NCBI GenBank assembly: GCA_046350935.1
Contig: JAXLZK010000022.1
Span: 1-64,000, forward strand
Length of the DNA stretch: 64,000 bases
Origin: Nitrobium sp046350935
GTDB taxonomy: Bacteria; Nitrospirota; Thermodesulfovibrionia; Thermodesulfovibrionales; Dissulfurispiraceae
Reading direction: 5' to 3'
Part shown: positions 40,797 to 49,864 of the stretch, piece by piece
How the letters are laid out: each line of letters starts with the position of its first letter
Numbering within the stretch: position 1 is the first letter of the stretch
Position numbers and translations under genes: made by a program
Notes under the pieces: generated by a model
The model's database searches: none
Told to the model about the DNA's origin: nothing
The model's input: the letters and a program-made list of their open reading frames with translations, nothing else

Positions 40797-41070
40797 GGGG
40801 AGGGAAAACAGCGCCTGACTTGTAGCAGACGCTACTGACAGGAGGTGGAGTGGAAGTATACAATGGGAGCAAAGGAGAAAAGAAGGGAGGTGAACTGTCG
40901 GGGGAAAGCGGGAGCCCCTGTCGCTCAGGAACGGGTGCCGTGCTCCTCCGAAGAAGGAAATCGTCTGGACGAGTCTCTTGCTGGTTGACTGAAAGGGAAG
41001 GGGGGAGGTCTGAAGGAGAGGGGACCGAACCCGAAGGACCAAGGAAAAAACGAACCAGGGAGGTTTAACA
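40797..41070 (+). other. GA-rich intergenic leader before the methyltransferase gene
   Basis: This 274-base stretch is strongly purine-rich on the plus strand and holds four GGAGGT-like sites (around 40840, 40888, 41006 and 41058) and short inverted repeats such as GGGAGCCCCTGTC. The last GGGAGG is the ribosome site of the gene at 41071. Known cobalamin riboswitch features (B12 box, conserved core) were looked for and not found. No convincing gene is present on either strand. Confidence 0.4.
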
Positions 41071-42135
41071 ATGGCAATGAAAGATGAGATGAGCGGGTTG
41101 GTGCGGGTAGCGACCGCCTTACAGCACAAGGAGGCGGACAGGGTGCCGGTGGCGCCTCTGGTATGCGGAGCCTCACATAGAGTGGCGGGACTCACCTATG
41201 CGGAATGGGCGCAGGGCGGCAACGTCGAGGCGATGGTGCGGGGGCATGTGGATGCCACGAAGCTGCTGGGGCATGATGGCGTAGTCATGCTCGTTGACCT
41301 TTCGGTGGAGGCGGAAGCCTTTGGGACCGAGATCCTGTATCCGGAGATGAACACGGCGCATCCGAACTACGAGAAGCCCTTTATTACGGGACCGCAGGAC
41401 TATAAGAAGATCGAGAGGATCAACCCGCGGAAGACCGGCAGGATGAAGACGGTCATTGACCTGACGGCAGGACTGAGCAAGGAGATCGGGGGCACGCACG
41501 CTCTGGTGGGCTTTGTGTACGGGTCGATCGGGACGCTGAGCATGATGCGGGGACCGGAGAACTTCTTTATGGACCTGATGGAGTACCCTGACGAGGTGCT
41601 GGGGGCCATTGAGGTGATGGACGAAGTGCTGATCGACTATGCGAAGGCCCAGGCTGAGGCGGGAGCCCATGCGGTCTGCGTGGACCATCTCTACTGCTCG
41701 CAGAGCATTCTGAGCAAGGACCTGTGGGAGAAGTTCGAGGGCGACTCTCTGAAGAAGATCTGCGATGCGATCCGGGGAGCGGGAGCTATTGTCGCGTTGC
41801 ACAACTGCGGAAACGGGATCTATTTTGACCTGAGCGAGAAGTGGGCTAATCCGACGACCATCTCCCATGCGTATGTAGCCGATGATGTTTCGAGCTGGGA
41901 GGAGCAGAAGGAGAAGTGGGGCAAGATCGCCTCGATCGGGTGGGTGCCGCCCGGACCGGTTGCCATGATGGGGACCCCCGAGGAGATAGAGGAAGAGGTG
42001 AAGTCGGAGATCGATATCTTTGCAAAGGGAGGGGGCTTCATCCTCTCTACGGGCTGCGAGTATCCGCCCAATGCCCCCCTCTGGAATGCAAAGCACATTG
42101 TGGATTGCTCCAAAAAGTATGGAGTCTATAGCTAG
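41071..42135 (+). CDS. MtaA/CmuA-type methyltransferase (uroporphyrinogen decarboxylase family)
   Basis: The 354-residue TIM-barrel protein has the zinc-site pattern of MtaA/MtbA methylcobamide:thiol methyltransferases: His244 and Cys246 in ALHNCGNG, and Cys329 in LSTGCEYPPNAP. It lacks the substrate-arginine motifs of HemE, so haem synthesis is unlikely. Family enzymes move methyl groups between a corrinoid protein and a thiol or other acceptor. No corrinoid protein or substrate-specific MtaB-type gene is adjacent. GGGAGGTTTAACA precedes the ATG. The neighbouring flavoprotein has its own predicted promoter. Confidence 0.88.
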   Translation: MAMKDEMSGLVRVATALQHKEADRVPVAPLVCGASHRVAGLTYAEWAQGGNVEAMVRGHVDATKLLGHDGVVMLVDLSVEAEAFGTEILYPEMNTAHPNYEKPFITGPQDYKKIERINPRKTGRMKTVIDLTAGLSKEIGGTHALVGFVYGSIGTLSMMRGPENFFMDLMEYPDEVLGAIEVMDEVLIDYAKAQAEAGAHAVCVDHLYCSQSILSKDLWEKFEGDSLKKICDAIRGAGAIVALHNCGNGIYFDLSEKWANPTTISHAYVADDVSSWEEQKEKWGKIASIGWVPPGPVAMMGTPEEIEEEVKSEIDIFAKGGGFILSTGCEYPPNAPLWNAKHIVDCSKKYGVYS

Positions 42136-42279
42136 ACCACAGGGAGAATCTGTTATGTCGAACCCGGAAAAGGGACAGGGATAGGTTGAAATGCCCGTGC
42201 TTTTTGCTTTCTGTACTGCCGCGGACTTGAAAGCAGGGGAAGCTATTTCGATGAAATCCCTGAAACTTTTCCGGATTTT

Positions 42280-42322
42280 GTAACAATTGTTACTGATATT
42301 CTTCCTGCACTGTTCGTATACT
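42280..42322 (+). promoter_or_regulatory. CRP-type operator and promoter of the flavoprotein gene
   Basis: GTAACAATTGTTAC (42280-42293) is a perfect 14-base palindrome. TATACT (42317-42322) is a good -10 box, but the -35 hexamer at the proper distance (TGATAT) is poor. The palindrome centre lies about 42 bases before the expected start site, the classic class II activator position for CRP/FNR proteins. Two such regulators are encoded just downstream. Confidence 0.6.
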
Positions 42323-42356
42323 TGAGACATCAAGAAACGGCAAGGAGGTAACATCG

Positions 42357-43010
42357 ATGAAAGTACTGGGTGTTTCCGGATCCCCTATCGCTGACAGCAA
42401 TACCGACAGGGCGCTGAAAGCTGCACTGGAGGCAACGGGAATGGAGACCGAGTTTCTGAAGCTCTCCGACTATTCCGTGGAGCCGTGCAGGGCCTGTCTC
42501 GGATGTATCACGACAAACCGGTGCGTAATCGGGGATGACGGGGTTCTGCTTGCGGAGAAGGCGAGGGAGGCCGATGCGCTTATCGTCGGCTGCTATACCC
42601 CTTATTCGAGCCTCGACGGACGTACGAAAGCCTTCCTGGAGAGGCTCTACCCGCTCCGTCACCTGAAGGGCCTCATGGCAGGTAAGCCGGGGGGCGCCAT
42701 TGTTACGACTTCCGTTCCCGAAGGAGCCGCCGGGCTGCCGCCTGCCTTCGATATGGCGAAGAATGCCGTCATGTTTTACATGATGGAGGAGGGAATGCGT
42801 TTCGAGGGAGCGGTACGGGTGATGGGCAATGTCCCCTGTGTGAAGTGCGGCAACGGGGATACCTGCTCCATGTCGGGCCTCAAGATGCTCAATGGACCTG
42901 ATGCGACAGTGGCCTCTGTGGGAATCAGCAGGTTCGAAGAGCAGGCGGATGCGGTTCAGGCAGCGGTCGACTTAGGGAAGAGGATAGCTCAGGTCTTCAT
43001 CAAGGGATAA
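42357..43010 (+). CDS. Iron-sulfur flavoprotein (NADPH-dependent FMN reductase family)
   Basis: The 217-residue flavodoxin-like protein begins MKVLGVSGSPIADSNT (FMN phosphate loop). It has the compact cysteine motif C-x2-C-x2-C-x5-C (Cys44, 47, 50, 56 in CRACLGCITTNRC) that binds [4Fe-4S] in archaeal and bacterial iron-sulfur flavoproteins. A second cluster-like set, Cys161, Cys164 and Cys170 (CVKCGNGDTC), is unusual. It should accept electrons from ferredoxin and pass them to an unknown acceptor. AAGGAGGTAACATCG precedes the ATG. It is followed by two CRP/FNR genes on the same strand. Confidence 0.88.
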   Translation: MKVLGVSGSPIADSNTDRALKAALEATGMETEFLKLSDYSVEPCRACLGCITTNRCVIGDDGVLLAEKAREADALIVGCYTPYSSLDGRTKAFLERLYPLRHLKGLMAGKPGGAIVTTSVPEGAAGLPPAFDMAKNAVMFYMMEEGMRFEGAVRVMGNVPCVKCGNGDTCSMSGLKMLNGPDATVASVGISRFEEQADAVQAAVDLGKRIAQVFIKG

Positions 43011-43110
43011 ATATCCCTTCCCGCTCTTTCCCCTCCGGGTGACACGTAAATGGGGAAGATAGAGTATAATTGAACGATAAAGGTACCTCGGGAGGAAGGA
43101 GGGCAAATGT

Positions 43111-43812
43111 ATGGGTTTTTTATGTGAAGAGATCGCCCGGAAGAGCGCCTCTATTTCCCCTGTCAACTTCGGCCACCTGTGGGTCTTTGAGCATCTCAGC
43201 TCGCCGGAGCTGAAAGCCCTGGCGGAAGCTTCTCTCCGCAGGCAGTACAAGAAGGGGCAGACTATCTTCATGGAGGGCGATCCCGCCCGCGAGATGTTCC
43301 TTCTGAAGTACGGCCGCACCAAACTGATTAAGCACACCAAAGAGGGGCACGAGCTCACCCTTGATATCCGCAAGTCGGGCGACTTTATCGGGGAGCAGGT
43401 GCTCAATGATGATTTCGACTATCCCCTCACCTCCGTCTGCATGGAGGATACCTTTGTGTGCAGCTTTTCAAAGGAATCCTTCGAAAAGCTCGTCCTGCAG
43501 CATCCGAACATAGGCCTCCAGGTGATCAAGAATCTGACACGCCGTATCGAATGGCTGACCAACCGTGCGGAGACCATGTCTTCCACCACCATCGAGGAGA
43601 AGATTATCGGTGTGCTCAGCAGTGTTGCGAAAGAGCATGGAGTGAAGGACAGCAATACGGTCGTCATTCAGTTTCCCCTTACCCATGAAGAGCTCAGTTT
43701 CCTTGTGGGAGCGCACCGGGTAAGCATCACGAGGGCCTTAAAGCACCTGAAGGAGTCGGGGAAGCTTGCCCTGCAGGGAAAGAACCTGGTCCTCCTCCAG
43801 CAATCCGCATGA
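43111..43812 (+). CDS. CRP/FNR family regulator, tandem copy 1
   Basis: The 233-residue regulator has an effector beta-roll (about 28-140), a dimerisation helix and a winged helix (about 185-225, LTHEELSFLVGAHRVSITRALKHL). The recognition helix reads HRVSITRAL, unlike the ExxSR of FNR or RETVGR of CRP. Only Cys5, Cys110 and Cys118 (approximate positions) are present, so an FNR-type [4Fe-4S] site is doubtful. A TATAAT box at 43065-43070 and GGAAGGAGG lie upstream. It is closely similar to the next gene and of identical length. Confidence 0.9.
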   Translation: MGFLCEEIARKSASISPVNFGHLWVFEHLSSPELKALAEASLRRQYKKGQTIFMEGDPAREMFLLKYGRTKLIKHTKEGHELTLDIRKSGDFIGEQVLNDDFDYPLTSVCMEDTFVCSFSKESFEKLVLQHPNIGLQVIKNLTRRIEWLTNRAETMSSTTIEEKIIGVLSSVAKEHGVKDSNTVVIQFPLTHEELSFLVGAHRVSITRALKHLKESGKLALQGKNLVLLQQSA

Positions 43813-43994
43813 AAAGAGGTATTCATTGCCGGCCAAGACGCTTCAGCTCTTTCGCTTCATGCATTCGCTCCTGCTTTGCCTCTCCCGTTGCGACTTTTTT
43901 GTGAAATAGGTGTCATCTACGGCTGTCCGGGCAGGAGGAGAAAAGAGAGTACGATGGCATACCGTTTCTTTTGGTCACGAGGAGGGAAGGGAAT

Positions 43995-44696
43995 ATGGGG
44001 TGCGTATGTGAAGAGATCGCCGGGAAGAATACCGGTATCTCCCCTGTCTGTATCGGACATCTATGGATGTTCGAGAATCTCAGCCCCCGGGAGATTGAGG
44101 CCCTGGTCGGCGCCGCACTCCGCAGGCAGTACAAGAAGGGGCAGACCATCTTCATGGAGGGCGATCCCGCCCGCGAGATGTTCCTGCTGAAATCCGGGCG
44201 CGTAAAACTGAGCAAGTTCGGCAAGGAGGGGCACGAGCTCACCCTTGATATCCGCAAGGCGGGCGACTTCATAGGGGAGCAGGTGCTCAATGAGGATTTC
44301 GACTACCCTCTCACCTCTGTCTGCATGGAGGAGTCCCTTGCCTGCGGTTTCTCGAAAGCTGCTTTTGAGCAACTTGTGCTTCAGCATCCGAACATAGGCC
44401 TCCAGGTGATCAAGAACCTGACCCGCCGTATCGAATTACTCACCAGCAGGGCGGAGACCCTGTCCTCACCCTCCCTCGAAGACAAGATCCTCGGGGTACT
44501 CGCCGGCGTTGCAAAGGAACACGGGGTGAGGAGCAGCAACTCGGTCATCATTCAGTTTCCCCTTACCCATGAGGATTTAAGTTTCCTTGTGGGAGCGCAC
44601 CGGGTAAGCATTACAAGGGCGATGAAGAACCTGAAAGAGTCGGGGAAGCTGGCTCAACGGGGAAAAATTTTTGTTCTCCTGCAGGAATACGCCTGA
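43995..44696 (+). CDS. CRP/FNR family regulator, tandem copy 2
   Basis: The 233-residue paralogue of the preceding regulator shares long identical stretches (RRQYKKGQTIFMEGDPAREMFLL; QHPNIGLQVIKNLTRRIE split over two helices). The recognition helix HRVSITRAM is the same, so the two should bind the same DNA site. It has extra N-terminal cysteines (Cys3, Cys5, Cys19) absent from copy 1, which may give it a different sensor. ATG 43995 follows GGAGGGAAGGG. The 182-base gap between the copies holds no gene. Confidence 0.9.
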   Translation: MGCVCEEIAGKNTGISPVCIGHLWMFENLSPREIEALVGAALRRQYKKGQTIFMEGDPAREMFLLKSGRVKLSKFGKEGHELTLDIRKAGDFIGEQVLNEDFDYPLTSVCMEESLACGFSKAAFEQLVLQHPNIGLQVIKNLTRRIELLTSRAETLSSPSLEDKILGVLAGVAKEHGVRSSNSVIIQFPLTHEDLSFLVGAHRVSITRAMKNLKESGKLAQRGKIFVLLQEYA

Positions 44697-44782
44697 AAAA
44701 ATTTCCTCGAAGCCCTTCTGCCGTGTCCTTGATCATTTCCCCTTCTTTTGTCTCCCCTTCTCTCTCCGTCTTGCATCCTTTA

Positions 44783-44791
44783 TGGTATAAT
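44783..44791 (+). promoter_or_regulatory. Extended -10 promoter of the phosphofructokinase gene
   Basis: TGGTATAAT lies 66 bases before the ATG at 44858. No -35 hexamer at standard spacing is seen. Confidence 0.55.
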
Positions 44792-44857
44792 TGCGGGACG
44801 AAAAGGGAGCGTATCTGTCCGAAAAGACCGGTCTGAAAGGGCGGGAAAGGAGAGAGC

Positions 44858-45973
44858 ATGGAGAGGGGAATGAGGATTGCCATCAACACGGGAGGGGGTG
44901 ACGCCCCCGGCCTCAACGCGGTCATTGAGGCGGTGGTGATGGCTTCGCATAACAGGAACTGGGAAGTGTACGGTATCAAGAACGGCTATGCAGGGCTCCT
45001 GAATACGGATGAGATCATACCCCTGTCGCCCGCCCAGGTCCGTCGTATTTCGAGCCTGGGAGGCACGATTCTCGGCACTACTAACAAAGGGAACCCCTTT
45101 TCCATGCCCATCACCAACATGGCCGGAGAGACGGAGATCCGGGACATATCGGACAAGGTGGCGGAAAACTTCAGGCGCCTGCGCTTCGATTGCCTGATCG
45201 CGGTGGGCGGAGACGGGAGTCTCAAGATCGCCTACGATTTTTATAAAAAGGGCATTCCTGTTGTGGGGGTCCCCAAGACGATCGACAACGACCTCGCGGC
45301 CACGGTGGTCACCTTCGGTTTCGACACCGCGGTGAGCATCGCTACCGAGGCGATCGACCGCCTGCACTCCACCGCCAAGTCCCACGAACGCGTTATGGTG
45401 GTTGAAGTGATGGGGCGCCATGCCGGCTGGATCGCCCTGCAGAGCGGCGTATCCGGCGCCGCGGACGTGATCCTCATTCCCGAGATTCCCTTCGACCTCG
45501 ACAAGGTGTGCGATCATATCATGGAATGCGAACTGCACGGGCAGCACTACGCCATAGTGGTCGTTGCGGAGGGTGCCGCTCCGAAGGGCGGACGCGCCCT
45601 CGACAAGGGCAAAGGGGAGCTGGGAAGGCAGGACGTGGTCCTCGGGGGCATCGGCGAGTATGTGGCGGGAGAGATCGCCCGGAGGACGGGAAAGGATACG
45701 CGCTCCCTGGTCCTCGGCCATCTGCAGCGCGGCGGCTCCCCCACTACCTTTGACCGCCTCCTGGCCCTCCGCTTCGGCGCCGCGGCGGTGCGCGCGGTGG
45801 AGGAGAGGAATTTCGGCACGATGGTGGCCCTTGCTCCTCCCGAGGTGAGGGCGGTGCCCCTCGAAAGCGCCATCGACAATATGAAAAACGTACCCGTGGA
45901 CAACGACATCGTCAAAACGGCGAGGGAAATAGGGATCTGTTTCGGAGAGAGCGGGGTGTGCTACGGGGATTGA
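44858..45973 (+). CDS. 6-phosphofructokinase (PfkA family)
   Basis: The 371-residue enzyme has NTGGGDAPGLNAVI (10-23), GGDGS (117-121), PKTIDND (139-145) with the catalytic Asp, MGRHAGWIAL, and GHLQRGGSPTTFDR near the C-terminus. It phosphorylates fructose-6-phosphate. Phosphoryl-donor residues are mixed: Gly in GGDGS is the ATP-type residue, while Lys in PKTIDND is common in PPi-dependent and mixed groups. ATP use is more likely. GGAGAG precedes the ATG. It has its own promoter and is convergent with a ferredoxin gene. Confidence 0.92.
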   Translation: MERGMRIAINTGGGDAPGLNAVIEAVVMASHNRNWEVYGIKNGYAGLLNTDEIIPLSPAQVRRISSLGGTILGTTNKGNPFSMPITNMAGETEIRDISDKVAENFRRLRFDCLIAVGGDGSLKIAYDFYKKGIPVVGVPKTIDNDLAATVVTFGFDTAVSIATEAIDRLHSTAKSHERVMVVEVMGRHAGWIALQSGVSGAADVILIPEIPFDLDKVCDHIMECELHGQHYAIVVVAEGAAPKGGRALDKGKGELGRQDVVLGGIGEYVAGEIARRTGKDTRSLVLGHLQRGGSPTTFDRLLALRFGAAAVRAVEERNFGTMVALAPPEVRAVPLESAIDNMKNVPVDNDIVKTAREIGICFGESGVCYGD

Positions 45974-45996
45974 GGCCGCTCCTGTTGCCCTGCTTT

Positions 45997-46806
45997 TCAG
46001 CGTAGTTTCAGCGAGAGGGCGCCGGAGACGCACGCCCTGCGGCAGAGGCCGCAGCCGAAGCATTTGAAGGGGTTGACTGAGGCGTACTCCCTGCCTTCCC
46101 CGCGCTCGCCCGAGATCGCATCGAACTGACAGCGTTCGGCGCAGAGGCCGCAGCCGGTGCAGAGCTCCCTGTCCACCACTGCGGCGTATTCGGCCCTGGC
46201 CATGAGCTCCACCTTGATCCCCGACAATGTTTTCATGGCGATGCAGTCCCGGGCTGTACAATTGCAGACCGCCCCGATAAAGGGGGTGATCATGGTCCAG
46301 ATGGTGTGGACGGCGCCGTGCTCCTCCATCTCTTCCATCTGGCGCAGCGCCTCCTCCCGCGCCAGGGACTCCTGGCCTCCGTCCGGCGGCTTTCCGAAAT
46401 AGCGCATATCGATGCTTTTGTACCACGCGTCGGGGCTGTAGCTGATGCCGTAGCAGCACCGCTTCTCTTTCTTCTGCGCCGTCCAGCGGCAGGCGCAGGG
46501 CATGCGGACGACGGTCTCCGCCTTCATGACCAGCTCGCGCACCTCTTCCAGGGGGAGGACCTGCCCGTAGTGCTCCGCCTTTGCCCGCCCCTCCATCTTG
46601 CCCGCCACGGAATCCGGAAGCCTGCCCTTCTTCCTGAAGAGGGCCTCAAGACGGCCAAGGGTGGCAAAGCCGTCCCTGATGGTGGTTTCGAGGAACCCTT
46701 CGATATACTTCCGCCGCTCCAGGTCGGCGGCGAGGTCCCGGGAAAAATTGGCTGCGTTTTTATACCAGATTTTCCCTTCCCCGTGCTGCGTACAGAATTC
46801 GCACAT
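45997..46806 (-). CDS. Cys-rich 4Fe-4S ferredoxin-type protein
   Basis: The 269-residue protein has two C-terminal [4Fe-4S] motifs (CTGCGLCAERC and CFGCGLCRRAC). The N-terminal 190 residues carry extra cysteines: MCEFC at the start, MPCACRW, KRCCYG, and CNCTARDC. These could hold another metal or cluster. No membrane helix or flavin motif is seen. It may be a dedicated electron carrier or a subunit of a larger reductase encoded elsewhere. ATG 46806 has GGGAGGGG upstream; the longer frame is rejected. Relatives occur in sulfate-reducing and other anaerobes, usually without a proven role. Confidence 0.85.
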   Translation of the reverse strand: MCEFCTQHGEGKIWYKNAANFSRDLAADLERRKYIEGFLETTIRDGFATLGRLEALFRKKGRLPDSVAGKMEGRAKAEHYGQVLPLEEVRELVMKAETVVRMPCACRWTAQKKEKRCCYGISYSPDAWYKSIDMRYFGKPPDGGQESLAREEALRQMEEMEEHGAVHTIWTMITPFIGAVCNCTARDCIAMKTLSGIKVELMARAEYAAVVDRELCTGCGLCAERCQFDAISGERGEGREYASVNPFKCFGCGLCRRACVSGALSLKLR

Positions 46807-46896
46807 GGCCCCTCCCTGAAAAAATACCTGCAGGATACAGTGTATTGTACTTTTTCCTGCTCCCTTGCGCAATCGGGGGGCAGGGCAAACTCATTA

Positions 46897-46996
46897 AAAC
46901 CCTGGCTGTCATTCCGGCAGGTCCTCTGAGCCGGAATCCAGTTCTTTTAAAGACTTCTGGATCCCGGCTTTCGACGGGATGACGGCTTTGATGGAC
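46897..46996. repeat. Dispersed palindromic repeat, copy 2
   Basis: It shares GTCATTCCGGCAGGTCCT, GCCGGAATCCAGTTC, a CCCGGCTTT...GGGATGAC hairpin and TTTGATGGAC with copy 1 at 265-366. It lies between the ferredoxin gene and nagZ, and the apparent N-terminal extension of the nagZ frame is made of this repeat. Confidence 0.8.
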
Positions 46997-47039
46997 TCCG
47001 GTTGTCTCCTTTTGCGCCGATCTGATAAACTCTCTACCA

Positions 47040-48606
47040 TGTCTACCGGCCGTATATCCGCACCCGATACCTTCGAAAAAAAACTCTACCAGTTGGTGAT
47101 CGGCAGGCTGAACGGGAACGAGGTCCGCAATGAGGAGTACCGCGCGAGAATAACCGCGCTTGTGGAGAAGGGCATCGGCGGCTTCATCGTTTTCGGTGGA
47201 AAACGGGAAGAGGTCCGCGCTTTCCTCCGTTCCCTCCAATCTCTGGCCGCACTCCCCCTCCTCATCGCCTCGGATATTGAAAGGGGAGTGGAACAGCAGA
47301 TTGCGGGGACCACCCCCTTTCCCTGCTCCATGGCCATTGCCGCCGCTATCGACAGAAACGATCCTGAAGCGGCGGCTCTTCTCGATGCCGCTCTCGGAGC
47401 GGTGGCTGCCGAGGCGATAGACCTAGGAATCAATATGCCCCTCATCCCGGTGATGGATGTCAACCGGAACCCCGATAACCCCATCATCTGCACACGGGCT
47501 TTTTCAGACTCCCCCGAGGTGGTAGCCTGGTTCGGCGTGCGGTATCTTTCGCTCCTCGGGCGTGCGGGCCTCCTCCCCTGCGCAAAGCACTTTCCGGGCC
47601 ACGGGGACACCGCAGTGGACTCCCATATCGCCCTCCCGGTCATCGGCAAGTCCCGCACCGACCTGATGGCGACCGATATCCTTCCTTTCCGGCGTGCGGT
47701 GGAGGCGGGCGCCCGCAGCATGATGATCGGCCACCTCACTATCCCCGCCCTCGACGAGAGACCCGCGAGCCTCTCACGAAAAGTCATTTCCGGGCTGCTG
47801 CGGGAGGAACTGGGGTTCGACGGCCTGGTGCTGACCGATGCATTGAACATGGATGCGCTGCAGGAGTTCGGCATGGTGCCGGTGGAGTGCCTCAACGCAG
47901 GGGCCGATATCCTGCTGCACCCCTCCGATCCTGTTGCTGCGGTACGGCAGCTCCAGGAGGCTGCGGCTTCAGGAGCACTGGCTGAGGAGACGATCGATAC
48001 GGCCATGGCCCGTATCCTGAAGGCGAAAGCGGGGCTTGCGGCGGGGCAGGCCGGCTCCCCGGCCTGCGTCCCTGGCACTATTCCTGACATTATCCCTGGC
48101 ATGGCCCCGGATTTCAGCGCACACCGGCAGCTTTCCGTGGCTTTGGTGGAGAAATCCATTACGCTTGTCAGGCATGCCCCCGGTTTTCTGCCCATTGCCG
48201 ACGATGACGTAACCGTGCTCCTTGCGGGGGAGTGCTCGTACCATGCGGCGACGCCGCTGCGCAGACATTTCAGGGAGGTGCTCCCCCTCCGCGCCGCTGG
48301 AGACCTTTCGGGGAAAAAATCGGTCTTCGCCCTGTTCACCAGCGTCGCGGCATGGAGGGGCAGTTCAGGAATCGAAGCGGGAGAGAGGGAAGAGATACGC
48401 GCATTGCTGCAAAAAGCGGGGCCATCCGCGGTGATTTCCTTCGGGAGCCCCTATGTTTGCGCTATTTTCCGCGCGCTGCTCTTCTTATTGCCGCGTATGA
48501 GGCGACGGTGCCTGCCCAGGAGGCGGCACTGCGCTGTCGAAGGGAGAACTGGACTTCCAGGGAGTCTGCCTGTCGAGCCCTCTCTTTTGCCGGGACCGGA
48601 AGGTGA
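47040..48606 (+). pseudogene. nagZ: Beta-N-acetylhexosaminidase (NagZ, GH3), frameshifted near the C-terminus
   Basis: The GH3 barrel is intact for about 470 residues, including KHFPGHGDTAVDSH (183-196, acid/base loop) and nucleophile Asp267 in LTDALNMDAL. After FGSPYV (about 48455) the sequence continues as LRYFPRAALLIAAYEATVP in another frame, then as KGELDFQG in a third from about 48537. NagZ removes GlcNAc from muropeptides during wall recycling. Start ATG 47040 lacks a ribosome site and lies just after a weak -10-like GATAAA. The following ampG gene is also frameshifted, so a sequencing problem is as likely as true decay. Confidence 0.82.
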
Positions 48607-49842
48607 GCCCAGGCCTCTCCCCCTACTTCCGGATATTCAGCAGCCGCCGCATCTCCGCCATTCTCCTGCTCGGCTTCTCCTCGGGATTGCCTCTGGCCCT
48701 CTCCGGCGGGACGCTGCAGGCATGGATGGCGGTGGCGGGGTGGATCTGCACGATCGGGATCTTGCCCTGGTCGGCCTGCCCTATACGCTCAAGTTCCTCT
48801 GGTCGCCCCTCATGGACCGCTTGTTCCCCCCGGCTTCTCCCCCGGCTCGGAAGGCGGAGGGGCTGGATCGCCCTCGCCCAGATAGGGCTGATGGCCGGCA
48901 TCGCCGCCATGGGGCTCAATTCTCCTGCATCCGCCCCCTGGCTCATGGGCGGCCTTGCCGTACTGGTGGCACCGTCCGCTTCACAGGACATCGTCGTCGA
49001 TGCGTACCGCACCGACGTGCTGCGCGAGAAGGAGCGAGGAGCGGGAGCGGCCGTTTTCGTGATGGGGTATCGTATCGCGATGCTGGTATCCGGGGGCGGT
49101 GGCCCTGGTCCTTTCCGACCGCATCGGATGGCAGAATACCTACCTGTTGATGGCGGTCCTGATGACCATCGGGGTGCTCTCTGCACTGCTGGGTCCCGAG
49201 CCGGAGACGGTGGCCTCCTCCCGGCAGTCTCCGGGAGGCGGTGGGCTGAAGGACTTCTTCTCCCGGCGCTCCGCCGTGGTTTTCCTCCTGCTCATTGTCC
49301 TCTACAAGCTGGGGGATGCCTACGCCGGGACCATGACCACGGCCTTTCTGATCAGGGGGTGGGTTTTACTGCCACGGATGTGGGCACGATCAACAAGGGA
49401 CTGGGGCTCCTCCTGGTTGCCGGGGCGATGTTCGGGGGAGGGCTGATGGTGCAGCTCGGTCTCTACCGCTCTCCTGCTCTTCGGCCTGCTCCAGGCAGTT
49501 TCCAACCTCTCCTTCATGGTCCTTGCGTGGACCGGGAAGAGCTATCCGGTGATGATCTTCGCCGTCGCCTTCGAGAACCTCTGCGGCGGAATGGGCACCG
49601 CCGCCTTTGTCTCACTCCTCATGTCCCTCTGCAACCAGCGTTATAGCGCTACGCAGTACGCGCTCCTGTCCTCCCTCTCCGCCCTGGGGAGGACGGTCAT
49701 CGCCCCTTCCTCCGGCTTTCTGGTGGAGTTCATCGGGTGGGCCCCGTTCTTCCTCATCACCGCTCTCGCCGCCCTGCCCGGAATCGGGATGCTCTGGCGG
49801 CTCCGCGCCGAAATCGCCTCTTTGAAGCACGATGCCGCGTAA
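48603..49842 (+). pseudogene. ampG: AmpG-type muropeptide MFS permease with multiple frameshifts
   Basis: Pieces of one MFS protein follow in order in three frames: ISAILLLGFSSGLPLALSGG, ALVGLPYTLKFLWSPLMDR, GWIALAQIGLMAGIAAMG, SQDIVVDAYRTDVLREKE, VALVLSDRIGWQNTYLL, GVGFTATDVGTINKGLG and LLQAVSNLSFMVLAWTGK to the stop. Switches occur near 48740, 48752, 48765, 48830, 49093, 49358 and 49468, several at G-runs. AmpG imports anhydromuropeptides, which NagZ then trims, so the pair makes functional sense. GTG 48603 overlaps the nagZ stop (GTGA). Homopolymer errors in the draft sequence are more likely than seven natural mutations. Confidence 0.82.
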
Positions 49843-49864
49843 AGAGGGAAAAAGCGAAAAAAAG

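Noticed and set aside
40797..41070. Cobalamin riboswitch before the corrinoid-type methyltransferase
   Set aside because: Neither the B12 box nor the conserved core could be found on reading the region.
39408..41195. 595-residue minus-strand frame opposite the ferritin-like gene, rsmI and the leader
   Set aside because: It has no domain, and composition typical of an antisense shadow; genes on the plus strand are well supported.
46979..47039. N-terminal extension of the nagZ frame
   Set aside because: It lies partly in the dispersed repeat, and GH3 similarity begins only after 47040.
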